This document shows positions 57,090 through 64,000 of a stretch of DNA of 64,000 nt, in pieces. The stretch is from the NCBI GenBank assembly GCA_902168185.1, contig CABHOV010000034.1, positions 1-64,000 of the forward strand, in the 5' to 3' direction. Origin of the DNA: an uncultured Bacteroides sp. (GTDB taxonomy: Bacteria > Bacteroidota > Bacteroidia > Cytophagales > Cyclobacteriaceae). The notes beneath the pieces were generated by a model, which was not told the origin of the DNA, did no database searches, and saw nothing but the letters and a program-made list of their open reading frames with translations. Numbering within the stretch: the first letter of the stretch is position 1; every line of letters begins with the position of its first letter. Made by a program: the position numbers and the translations under genes.

Positions 57090-57881
57090 TCACAAAATTA
57101 AATATAAATTTATGATCAACAGTATACCCGAGACTATACAGGCGTTAAAATGATATTCCACATCTTTGCGTCTCAAAATTCCGGTTAAGGCGACTACAAA
57201 TAAAATTCCCGGAAAGAGTGCAATCCCTCCATATACATATCCGAGCGATCTGGAGTAATCACCGTTCACGATAGACATCACCGTTCTATATATCAACGTC
57301 TCTTTATACTCCAGCACATTTCCTACTTCTATGGAACCGCCATCAAGACCATACAACTTTATCTTCTTACCGGATTCCATAATCAATACCGTATGACTAT
57401 AACCGCCTCGTCTTCCAGTTACATTATAACCCTTAACTATCTTTTCCTGCTTTATTTGATAGGGCAAAATATAGTCTAGTGCAAAAAGAATAGTAACTAC
57501 CAACCCAGCCCAACAAAGCCACTTTACATATGGCAGATAATTTTGCATGAGTTCGCGCATGCGCTGCCGCTCACTTTTCTGATATACCGGTGGACGTTTT
57601 CTTCTATAGGCAGGATCGCGATGACGTGGCGGTGGAGGTGTAGACGGCTGCTCGTAACCTACCTCAACAAAAGGATTTTGTCTTCGTAAATCGTATTGTG
57701 TTTTTTTCTGCGGATCGCTCAATACATCATACGCTTCATTGATCTCCTTGAAGAGCACTTCTGCTTGCGGATCCGGATTTTTGTCAGGGTGATATCGCAC
57801 TGCCAGCATACGATACGCCCGCTTGATATCTGCGGCGTGCGCAGAGTATTGTACACCCAATATCTGGTAATAATCTTTCAT
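57090..57881 (-). CDS. DnaJ-domain membrane protein
   Basis: A 263-residue protein with an N-terminal J domain ([41 protein letters not shown] at about 31-33), a proline and arginine-rich linker (about 75-110), and three hydrophobic segments in the C-terminal half (about 120-138, 210-230 and 242-262). There is no zinc-finger or substrate-binding domain. It probably recruits DnaK to the membrane; the partner process is unknown. It overlaps the DUF3052 gene by 4 bp (ATGA) and precedes SUI1/YciH by 3 bp. Confidence 0.92.
   Translation of the reverse strand: MKDYYQILGVQYSAHAADIKRAYRMLAVRYHPDKNPDPQAEVLFKEINEAYDVLSDPQKKTQYDLRRQNPFVEVGYEQPSTPPPPRHRDPAYRRKRPPVYQKSERQRMRELMQNYLPYVKWLCWAGLVVTILFALDYILPYQIKQEKIVKGYNVTGRRGGYSHTVLIMESGKKIKLYGLDGGSIEVGNVLEYKETLIYRTVMSIVNGDYSRSLGYVYGGIALFPGILFVVALTGILRRKDVEYHFNACIVSGILLIINLYLIL
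57093..57119 (-). promoter_or_regulatory. Internal promoter of the SUI1/YciH gene
   Basis: On the minus strand: TTG (57119-57117), a 16-bp spacer and TAATTTTG (57100-57093). The box ends 6 nt before the ATG at 57086 and sits over the end of the DnaJ gene. It allows SUI1 to be expressed separately, as a leaderless mRNA. Confidence 0.55.
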
Positions 57882-58282
57882 CGGTCCTTTACTCTAAAAA
57901 CAAATTTCAATCCCGACCAAATGTCGTCTACGGCACAAACTTTAACATCTACGAGTCCTTCTTTCAAACCATACTCACGGATTATATTTTCATCCAGGTC
58001 AGTAACAACTTTCGAAGATTTTTTCGGCCATGATATCCAAAGCATCCCATCCTTCTTCAAATGTTTTTTACTTCGGGTGAATTCCTTTTCGAACACCTTT
58101 CGTTCTTTTACAAAAAGATGAATGAAGTCGAGTTCGCCTGTGAGCTTATCTTTAAACGTAACATTCTCTGGCAGCGGGTTCAGCGATTCTATATATGTAT
58201 CAGATGGCTGGCTCACAAAAATACTACAGCCGGCTTTGATGCCGAGTTTCTTTATGAGTGGTGTTCCTGAATAGCCTGCCAT
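57878..58282 (-). CDS. DUF3052-family protein
   Basis: A 134-residue cytoplasmic protein. It starts [27 protein letters not shown] and contains [80 protein letters not shown], the DUF3052 pattern. The fold looks methyltransferase-like without a clear SAM motif. Function unknown. Its last four bases overlap the following DnaJ gene, so they are co-translated. Confidence 0.9.
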   Translation of the reverse strand: MAGYSGTPLIKKLGIKAGCSIFVSQPSDTYIESLNPLPENVTFKDKLTGELDFIHLFVKERKVFEKEFTRSKKHLKKDGMLWISWPKKSSKVVTDLDENIIREYGLKEGLVDVKVCAVDDIWSGLKFVFRVKDR

Positions 58283-58337
58283 ATATACTTAAGGAAAATA
58301 TAAGTATATCATTGATCAAAAAAAAGTACAAACAAAA

Positions 58338-58360
58338 AAGCCACCGGTGAGGTGGCTTTT
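58338..58360 (-). terminator. Terminator of the small LPP20-like lipoprotein gene
   Basis: A 9-bp stem (aaagccacc / ggtggcttt) with a 5-nt loop, then T-rich sequence on the minus strand, 18 bp after the stop at 58379. Confidence 0.85.
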
Positions 58361-58378
58361 GCAAGTGACTGATCGATA

Positions 58379-58951
58379 TTAATTATTACCGAGTTTTTCC
58401 ATTTCTTTATCAAACGTTTCTTTGAACTTCTCGTAGTCGTAGTCGATTTTAAGACGTTCATCTTTTGAAAGACGTTCGTTGTACGTTGCTACCAATTCAT
58501 CAGCAGAAAGTTCTATAGCGATATACGTTTTATAGTTACCATCTTCAGTCTTCATCAGTTTTTCGCAGATGGTTTTAAGACCGGTTAATTTTTGATCTAC
58601 GATCTCGCGGTTCAGTTGTTCGAAACGTTCTTCAACTTGTTCCTTGTTGTTCATCTCACGTGAGTTCGTATAGTTGTCCGTAACAGCCTTTACAGTAGTC
58701 TGAATGCTGGCAGCCAGTTCAGCACGTGCGTTGGCAAGCGCCTTCTTTTTAGAAGTAACCTGGTCCATGCTTTCGCCTATAGAGTTGGCGCGGAAAAATT
58801 TATTGGTTGTGAAGAAATCAGAACCGGAACAAGGAACAACAACTTCTTTCTCACCGGAGGGAGCTTTTTTGTCTTTACCACCTTTACAGCTAACCATAAA
58901 TGCTCCACCTAGAGCGATTAGCATAAGGACAGAATAAGTAATTTTTTTCAT
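58379..58951 (-). CDS. LPP20-like lipoprotein
   Basis: A 190-residue predicted lipoprotein (lipobox MVSC, Cys22). The mature part, after a Lys-rich linker, is mostly helical with the LPP20-like element SKKKALANARAELAASIQTTVKAVTDNY, then two further helices and YKTYIAIELSADEL. The downstream partner gene at 59031 has a matching element, so the two look like diverged members of one family. LPP20-type lipoproteins are found in many bacteria, mostly of unknown role. It has its own terminator and lies 79 bp after its larger relative. Confidence 0.78.
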   Translation of the reverse strand: MKKITYSVLMLIALGGAFMVSCKGGKDKKAPSGEKEVVVPCSGSDFFTTNKFFRANSIGESMDQVTSKKKALANARAELAASIQTTVKAVTDNYTNSREMNNKEQVEERFEQLNREIVDQKLTGLKTICEKLMKTEDGNYKTYIAIELSADELVATYNERLSKDERLKIDYDYEKFKETFDKEMEKLGNN

Positions 58952-59030
58952 ATCAATTGAAATTTAGTGACAAGTTATAGTACGCAAATCAAATACCAAA
59001 TTGTAAAGGAGCCTTAAATACGTAAGTGTT

Positions 59031-60395
59031 CTATTGAAGAACTGTATTCAGCAACTCGTTCATTCTTTCTTTTTCGAGGGTTTCCATGGATTTGTTATAG
59101 GCATCGATGCTCGATTTATCATAATCGAGGCCGTAGCCTTTGATCCGGTCGAGCGTTCCGGCATAGATCTCCTTCCCTTCTTTTACAGCAGTTACTTTAA
59201 TGATACTGGTCAGGTATGTGATATAAATGCTTCCGGAAACCGATCCTTTCTCTGAATCTGCTTTTACATCAAACCAGAGATCGGCCAGACGCTTGTCTTC
59301 CGTGAATTCAAAGCCGTTGTTGGCAAGCAGGTTTCTGAGTTTATTGCTGATCTGGAAGTTCGATTTATTCTGTCCGAAACTCTTTTCATCCGCAGTCATG
59401 AAAACAACCGGACGCTGTACTTTTAAGGTCACCTGCGCGCGAGGCACATTGAGTGTAGCGGCAATAAGTTTATAGATAGGCGATCCGCTTGTTCCGCTCA
59501 AAGCATCTATATCTACCTTTATACCTACGGTCTGCTCGAGTTCTTTCGAACTAATTTTGTTCATCAGGATTTTGATCTGTCCCTTCTCATCTGTTTTATA
59601 GTTCGGGTATACATCGCCTGCACCTTTTTCAAAGGCTGCATATAGGGGAAGATTTATAGCGGGCTTATTCAAATCTTTATAGGAAGCTTTCGCGATAACG
59701 GTTTGTGTACTCTGATTGATCCTGCGATTCAATTCTATCGTGGAAGGATCAACGCGCAGGTTTATTTTATCCAACACACTCTGTATCGAAGCATATATTT
59801 CATTGACGAGCAAAACTTCTTTGCCATCGATCGTTACGCGGATGGCTTCACCTAAATATTTTTCAATGCTGCGAAACGCCTGGAAGTAGTAGCTAACGGA
59901 TTGAAGCCGTTCTTTATCCTTCTCGGCTTGTCGTGCTTTTTGAAGATAATCGGTAGCGAGCAACGTAGCATTTCTTTTCTGTTCTTCTTTTATCTGGCGA
60001 TAGCGCGCGATCGAAAGGCGATAGTATACCCAATAATTCGTGGCATCTTCCCAGGCATCAACCAGCTCAAATTCTTCAATCTCATCGGCCGTGGTAGTCT
60101 TGATGATCTGCTCGTATTGCTCTGTAAATTTTTTATCAGCCTCAAACTGGCTTAGCACGGAAGTACTGGAAACATTGACTTTGATATCCGAAACAAGATC
60201 GTCCAGTGCACTTTTTTTGGCAGCCTGGATATAATTGTTCGTCCCATCCTTTTTACTCTGACCGATACCCGTATAGTAGCCTTCCTGAGCGGAAGCGGTT
60301 CGAAGCCAGGCAGGCTTCAAGGACTCAGGGTCAGGTGGCTGAACCTTTGGGCTGCAGGCAGATACAAAGAGGAGTAGCGTAAAAAGTCGTTTCAC
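59031..60395 (-). CDS. LPP20-family lipoprotein
   Basis: A 454-residue predicted lipoprotein; the signal (MKRLFTLLLFVSAC) has Cys14. The start is a GTG at 60395. The N-terminal module (about 30-150) matches LPP20: PAWLRTASAQEGYYTGIGQSKKDGTNNYIQAAKKSALDDLVSDIKVNVSS, then a WVYYRLSIARYRQIKEEQKR strand-helix. After this come TPR-like helices (about 145-200) and two beta-rich modules including LRNLLANNGFEFTEDKRLADLWFDVKAD. Function unknown; an outer-membrane location is likely. It precedes the smaller LPP20-like gene on the same strand. Confidence 0.85.
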   Translation of the reverse strand: MKRLFTLLLFVSACSPKVQPPDPESLKPAWLRTASAQEGYYTGIGQSKKDGTNNYIQAAKKSALDDLVSDIKVNVSSTSVLSQFEADKKFTEQYEQIIKTTTADEIEEFELVDAWEDATNYWVYYRLSIARYRQIKEEQKRNATLLATDYLQKARQAEKDKERLQSVSYYFQAFRSIEKYLGEAIRVTIDGKEVLLVNEIYASIQSVLDKINLRVDPSTIELNRRINQSTQTVIAKASYKDLNKPAINLPLYAAFEKGAGDVYPNYKTDEKGQIKILMNKISSKELEQTVGIKVDIDALSGTSGSPIYKLIAATLNVPRAQVTLKVQRPVVFMTADEKSFGQNKSNFQISNKLRNLLANNGFEFTEDKRLADLWFDVKADSEKGSVSGSIYITYLTSIIKVTAVKEGKEIYAGTLDRIKGYGLDYDKSSIDAYNKSMETLEKERMNELLNTVLQ

Positions 60396-60537
60396 AAAAT
60401 AACCTTAAGCAGTTGAGCGTTTGAGCTATTGCCACATCCGTGCCAATTTCTCGTCCGGACAAATCTACACGGGAAAGGGCACCTAAATGTTGAGCGAACG
60501 CTATTTTTTTTAATTTTATATAAATCTTAAAGACGAT

Positions 60538-61050
60538 ATGAAAAAGGTGATCGGCGGAATTCTGTTGACTGCGAGCTTGATGGCTTGCCAGGACAATGAA
60601 AGCAGTACTGGTGATAAAGATTTTACCGGCAACGAAACTGTTTACGCGCTCGCTGCAGGGTCAGAGTATGATATAGACGGTACGGTAACATTAAAAGAAA
60701 AGACGGACGGAAGTACACTTGTGCTCGTTGCCCTTTCGGGGACGGAAGGTACTATCGAGCATCCGGTACATATTCACCTTGGAAATATCTCTGCCCCGGG
60801 CGCAGATGTATATGCATCACTTAACCCGGTTATTGGAAATGTTGGCACCAGCGAAACCGTTCTGACTAAAGTGGCTGATGAATCCGCTATCACCTATAAA
60901 CAACTTACTGCGTTGGATGCGTGCATGAAGATACATCTGGCTGCATCAGGAGAAAGTAAAGATATAATTCTGGCAGGTGCTAATATAGGTGTAAATGCTT
61001 CCAAGGATGTTTCCGGAAGACTAAGTTTCGGAGTATGCAAAAGTGAATAG
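60538..61050 (+). CDS. CHRD-like lipoprotein
   Basis: A 170-residue predicted lipoprotein (lipobox LMAC, Cys17) with a small beta-sandwich. The motif EHPVHIHLGNISAPGADVYASL resembles the CHRD domain, a fold related to superoxide-dismutase-like beta-barrels, in which the HIH pair may bind metal. Two Cys (in DACMK and FGVCKSE) may form a disulfide. Function unknown. It is alone, divergent from the LPP20 gene, with a strong terminator after it. The 142-bp spacer (60396-60537) is AT-rich and holds no convincing promoter match. Confidence 0.75.
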   Translation: MKKVIGGILLTASLMACQDNESSTGDKDFTGNETVYALAAGSEYDIDGTVTLKEKTDGSTLVLVALSGTEGTIEHPVHIHLGNISAPGADVYASLNPVIGNVGTSETVLTKVADESAITYKQLTALDACMKIHLAASGESKDIILAGANIGVNASKDVSGRLSFGVCKSE

Positions 61051-61072
61051 TTAATTCAAGGTATATTATTAT

Positions 61073-61103
61073 AAAAGCCGCGCTGATTTTCAGCGCGGCT
61101 TTT
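61073..61103. terminator. Bidirectional terminator between CHRD-like and AHSA1 genes
   Basis: A 14-bp GC-rich stem (aaaagccgcgctga / tcagcgcggctttt) with a 3-nt loop and T-rich flanks. Confidence 0.92.
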
Positions 61104-61127
61104 TACTTTATGCTTTATAAGTATAGA

Positions 61128-61625
61128 TCAGGCATTGATTACATCGTGTAACTGATCGTTTTTATTTCGAAGATCGATTCCTCCTTCCAGAAAAGATTTA
61201 AGACTGGCGAGATAGAATGTCCATCCCTGCATACAGCCCAGATGAAAATCTACTTTTCCTTTTTCAGTAAGCGGTATATTAGACTGCGTTAACTCGCAAA
61301 TTGTTTCGCCCTTTTCAGTTTTGATACGAATGGTTACAATGCATCCACCGGAAAACGTAAACCGGAATAAATCTTTTCCATTTGCTTCGAGCACTTCCTT
61401 GCACTCAACGGATTCATCTCCATATCCAAACCAAAGCCATTTATAGGTATCGCCAGCTTCCACATTACTTCTCCGATCGCGCAAAGTCTTATCCGGTTTC
61501 GTAAACTCTGCCAACCGCAGAAACCAACTCTCCAAACCTTCCTGGGTAGTCCAGCTGTTGTAAATTGATTGAACATCCGCTTTGATGTTTACACGTTTTG
61601 TGAATTTACTCCAATCGTATTCCAT
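61128..61625 (-). CDS. AHSA1/SRPBCC-family protein
   Basis: A 165-residue START-like (SRPBCC) protein of the AHSA1 group. It opens KRVNIKADVQSIYNSWTTQEGLESWFL, the usual family N-terminus, followed by the curved beta-sheet strands (GDTYKWLWFGYGDESVECKEVLEANGKDLFRFTFSGG) and the C-terminal helix MQGWTFYLASLKSFLEGG. These proteins bind hydrophobic ligands or act as co-chaperones; which applies is unknown. It lies 122 bp from the EF-G-like gene, both on the minus strand. A weak TAAACTTG box precedes it (61639-61646). Confidence 0.9.
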   Translation of the reverse strand: MEYDWSKFTKRVNIKADVQSIYNSWTTQEGLESWFLRLAEFTKPDKTLRDRRSNVEAGDTYKWLWFGYGDESVECKEVLEANGKDLFRFTFSGGCIVTIRIKTEKGETICELTQSNIPLTEKGKVDFHLGCMQGWTFYLASLKSFLEGGIDLRNKNDQLHDVINA

Positions 61626-61747
61626 AGATAATTCAAGTTTATAGTTAATGTATCCCGTTCGCTTCTAAAGATACTATATATCTTCATTTCATCCAGGCTG
61701 TATCAATCTCTTTGAACAGTTTCATAGACCCTGATGATATCCTGTGG

Positions 61748-63877
61748 CTAAACTTCCTCCAGCACATGAAGTGCCTTCGCTAATTTTTGTTGCAGTTCGA
61801 ATGGCACGGGAACAAAATCAGAAAAGCGTTGTATAAAGCTTGCGCGCCCTTGAGAAAGCGAACGCAGGGTGGTGGAGTATTTATCGAGTTCAGCTAAAGG
61901 CACTTTTGCTTTGATCACCTGGTGATTTCCGCGATTATCCATTCCCATAATGAATGCTCTGCGTGTTTGCAGATCGCCCATCACTTCGCCCATTACTTCT
62001 TCGGGTATCATGATGTCCACATCATATATAGGTTCGAGCAGTTGGGGCTCTGCTTTCATAAATGCATCTTTAAAAGCCATCATGCCTGCGATCTTAAAAG
62101 ATATATCATTTGAATCTACCGGATGCATTTTGCCATCGAAAACTATCACACATACATCTCGCACATACGAGCCGGTGATCGGTCCTTCTTCCATCTTCTC
62201 CATGACACCTTTCAGAATAGAAGGTATAAACCGCGTATCAATCACTCCCCCTACAATACAATTATAGAATACGAGTTTACCACCCCACTCAAGGTCTATC
62301 ACCTCTTTGCCCCGTACGGTATATTCAGTAGGCTCTGGCATTCCTTCTATATAGGGCTCTATCTTCAAATGTACTTCACCAAACTGGCCTGCACCACCGG
62401 ATTGTTTTTTATGACGGTAACTGGCCGTTGCACTTTTACGAATCGTCTCACGATAGGATATACGTGGACTTTCAAAATTAATATGCAGCTTATATACATT
62501 TTCTAAAAACCATTTACATACTGCCAGGTGTAATTCTCCTTGTGCATATATAATCAGCTGCCGAAGTTCCTTTGCATATTCAACTTGAATGGTAGGATCT
62601 TCCTGATGAATTTTCTGTAATACTTCACCGATTTTTTCATCGTCATTTTTACTTAGGGCAATGACAGCTGTACGAATGCGTGGCTCCGGAAATTCAATGG
62701 GCTCTATCGTTACATCAAAACCTTTTGCATGCAGTGTCTGATTGCTGAAAGTATCTTTCAATTTTAACGTTGCCCCTATATCTCCGGCTATAAATTTATC
62801 GACTGGTGTCCTGACCTTCCCATCCATAATGAAAAGCTGATGAATGCGTTCCGTAGCACCGGTCTGACTATTGATAAGTTCGGATGTCGTGGTCACTTCT
62901 CCGGATATAACTTTAAAGAAAGTGAGTTTGCCGAGATTAGGTTCTATATGTGATTTAAATACAAACAACGCGGTGGGCTTTGAAGGATCAAAAGGTATTT
63001 CTTTTCCTTCTGTTGTTACTTCTGGTTTTGCTTCACGTGGTGAAGGTGCTACATTGTCGATGAAGCCCATCATCCTTCCGCTGCCCATGTTGCGTTTAGC
63101 CGACATAACGAATACAGGAAAGACATCATGATGAATCATGCCGAGCTTCAGGCCTTCACGCATTTCATCTTCATCGAGTGTACCTTTCTCAAAATATTTC
63201 TCCATCAGCTTCTCATCGTTCTCTGCTGCTTTCTCCACCAATGCATTATGCAGCGCTATAGCTTTTTCTTTTTCCGAATCCGGTATAGGTAGCTTCTGTG
63301 GCTTTCCGCCTTCCGGAGGAAATTTATACATGACCATCCGCAGTAAATCAATGATAGCATTGAAACCTTCACCTTGATTTACGGGATATTGCATTTGTGT
63401 TACTGCATTTCCAAACCGATCGTGTAAGCTGGCTAGTGTTGTATCGAAATCTGCTTTGGGATGATCCGCCTGGTTGACAGCAAAGATGGTTGGTTTCTGA
63501 AAGCGATCTATATAGTTCCAGATCAGTTCCGTGCCTACCTCCACACCATGTTGCGCATTTACTACCAAAACACACGTATCGGCTACACGCACAGAAGATA
63601 CAATCTCTCCTATAAAATCATCGAACCCAGGTGTATCGATAATATTGATCTTATAGTCATGCCACTCTGTATGAAGCGTTGTGGCGAATACAGAGTTACC
63701 TCGCTCTTGTTCAATTTCATGATAATCAGAAACTGTGTTTCTGCCTTCAATAGAACCCCTCCGGTGTACAATACCAGCTTCGTAGATCATGTCTTCGGCC
63801 AGCATGGTTTTGCCGGCCTTGGGCGCCCCCAACAGAACAATGTTCTTGAGGTGCTTCTCGTCATAAACTTTTATCAT
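61748..63877 (-). CDS. EF-G-like translational GTPase with altered G3 motif
   Basis: A 709-residue elongation-factor-G-like protein with the full domain series I-V. G1 is GAPKAGKT (17-24, canonical EF-G has AHIDAGKT). G3 reads DTPGFDD (81-87), so Phe85 replaces the catalytic His of DTPGHVD. G4 is NQAD (135-138) instead of NKMD. The domain IV to V region is complete (HKKQSGGAGQFGEVHLKIEP, SYVRDVCVIVFDGKMHPVDSN, MGEVMGDLQTRRAFIMGM). This is the FusA2/EF-G-2-like subfamily rather than main EF-G. Hydrolysis is expected to be slow or differently triggered; its role on the ribosome is unknown. No rps/rpl genes adjoin it. Confidence 0.9.
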   Translation of the reverse strand: MIKVYDEKHLKNIVLLGAPKAGKTMLAEDMIYEAGIVHRRGSIEGRNTVSDYHEIEQERGNSVFATTLHTEWHDYKINIIDTPGFDDFIGEIVSSVRVADTCVLVVNAQHGVEVGTELIWNYIDRFQKPTIFAVNQADHPKADFDTTLASLHDRFGNAVTQMQYPVNQGEGFNAIIDLLRMVMYKFPPEGGKPQKLPIPDSEKEKAIALHNALVEKAAENDEKLMEKYFEKGTLDEDEMREGLKLGMIHHDVFPVFVMSAKRNMGSGRMMGFIDNVAPSPREAKPEVTTEGKEIPFDPSKPTALFVFKSHIEPNLGKLTFFKVISGEVTTTSELINSQTGATERIHQLFIMDGKVRTPVDKFIAGDIGATLKLKDTFSNQTLHAKGFDVTIEPIEFPEPRIRTAVIALSKNDDEKIGEVLQKIHQEDPTIQVEYAKELRQLIIYAQGELHLAVCKWFLENVYKLHINFESPRISYRETIRKSATASYRHKKQSGGAGQFGEVHLKIEPYIEGMPEPTEYTVRGKEVIDLEWGGKLVFYNCIVGGVIDTRFIPSILKGVMEKMEEGPITGSYVRDVCVIVFDGKMHPVDSNDISFKIAGMMAFKDAFMKAEPQLLEPIYDVDIMIPEEVMGEVMGDLQTRRAFIMGMDNRGNHQVIKAKVPLAELDKYSTTLRSLSQGRASFIQRFSDFVPVPFELQQKLAKALHVLEEV

Positions 63878-64000
63878 GGCTGTATAATTTTAGGTGGAAG
63901 ATCGCGCAGGAATACTGATGCGTTTGTGTACGCGTTGTGAATGCAACTCCCATGAAGTTTTTCATAGGCGGGCGATTTAACTTGAGACAAAAGGAAGGAA

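Overview
This window is chromosomal DNA from a member of the Bacteroidota, most likely order Cytophagales. Supporting signs are a PorQ-type secretin-associated barrel and a PorE-like PD40/OmpA protein of the type IX secretion system, families largely restricted to the phylum (DUF4421, DUF4199), a type B ribosomal protein L31, many SPII lipoproteins, no evident Shine-Dalgarno sequences, and several promoters with the Bacteroidota -33 TTG / -7 TAnnTTTG pattern. The gene set is mostly core and housekeeping. I see no prophage, insertion sequence, CRISPR array, rRNA or tRNA, and no gene-free stretch longer than 300 bases.

Layout. 1-8.3 kb: the 3' part of methylmalonyl-CoA mutase, lipoprotein MsrB, a His-rich CDF metal exporter, a 1,415-residue exported TPR-CHAT protein and an RlmI-like methyltransferase. 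8.4-14.6 kb: an SpoU/TrmH rRNA methyltransferase, a four-PAS histidine kinase, and a two-gene membrane/periplasmic pair with HLHP motifs that may handle a metal. 14.6-25 kb (minus strand): a MacB-like permease, an acidic small protein, a VOC / DUF4199 / membrane-tethered LuxR cluster, a yifB (comM) gene broken by three frameshifts, an MsbA-like exporter and an outer-membrane barrel. 25-31 kb (plus strand): L31, a GlmU-like protein, DNA polymerase III delta', HemC, a cyclophilin lipoprotein and an RmlD-like reductase. 31-36.3 kb: an amino-acid permease, DUF3817, a lipoprotein, Fmt, DHFR, an LpxL-type acyltransferase and a SixA-like phosphatase.

36.3-45 kb holds a tight minus-strand cluster lon-def-porQ-hslU-DUF4421, with a PorE-like gene divergent from lon; proteolysis, N-terminal processing and secretion genes thus sit together. 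45-52 kb: RseP and Dxr, a GH3 protein, an HtrA protease with a possible ECF-type promoter, and a YitT protein. 52-56.5 kb: three tandem exported amidohydrolase-family genes, of which the outer two have lost the metal-binding HxH. 56.7-64 kb: SUI1/YciH, a DnaJ-domain membrane protein, DUF3052, two LPP20-like lipoproteins, a CHRD-like lipoprotein, an AHSA1 protein and an EF-G-like GTPase with an altered G3 motif.

Two sequence-scale features cut across the window. The tetranucleotide TATA looks very abundant, and almost all Ile ATA codons lie inside it. Several promoters have their -7 box only 4-9 nt before the start codon, which implies leaderless or nearly leaderless mRNAs. I found no convincing wholly new multi-gene defence or mobile system. 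The strongest candidates for follow-up are the HLHP membrane pair, the amidohydrolase cluster with two ligand-less members, the exported TPR-CHAT protein, and the repeat-associated frameshifts in yifB.
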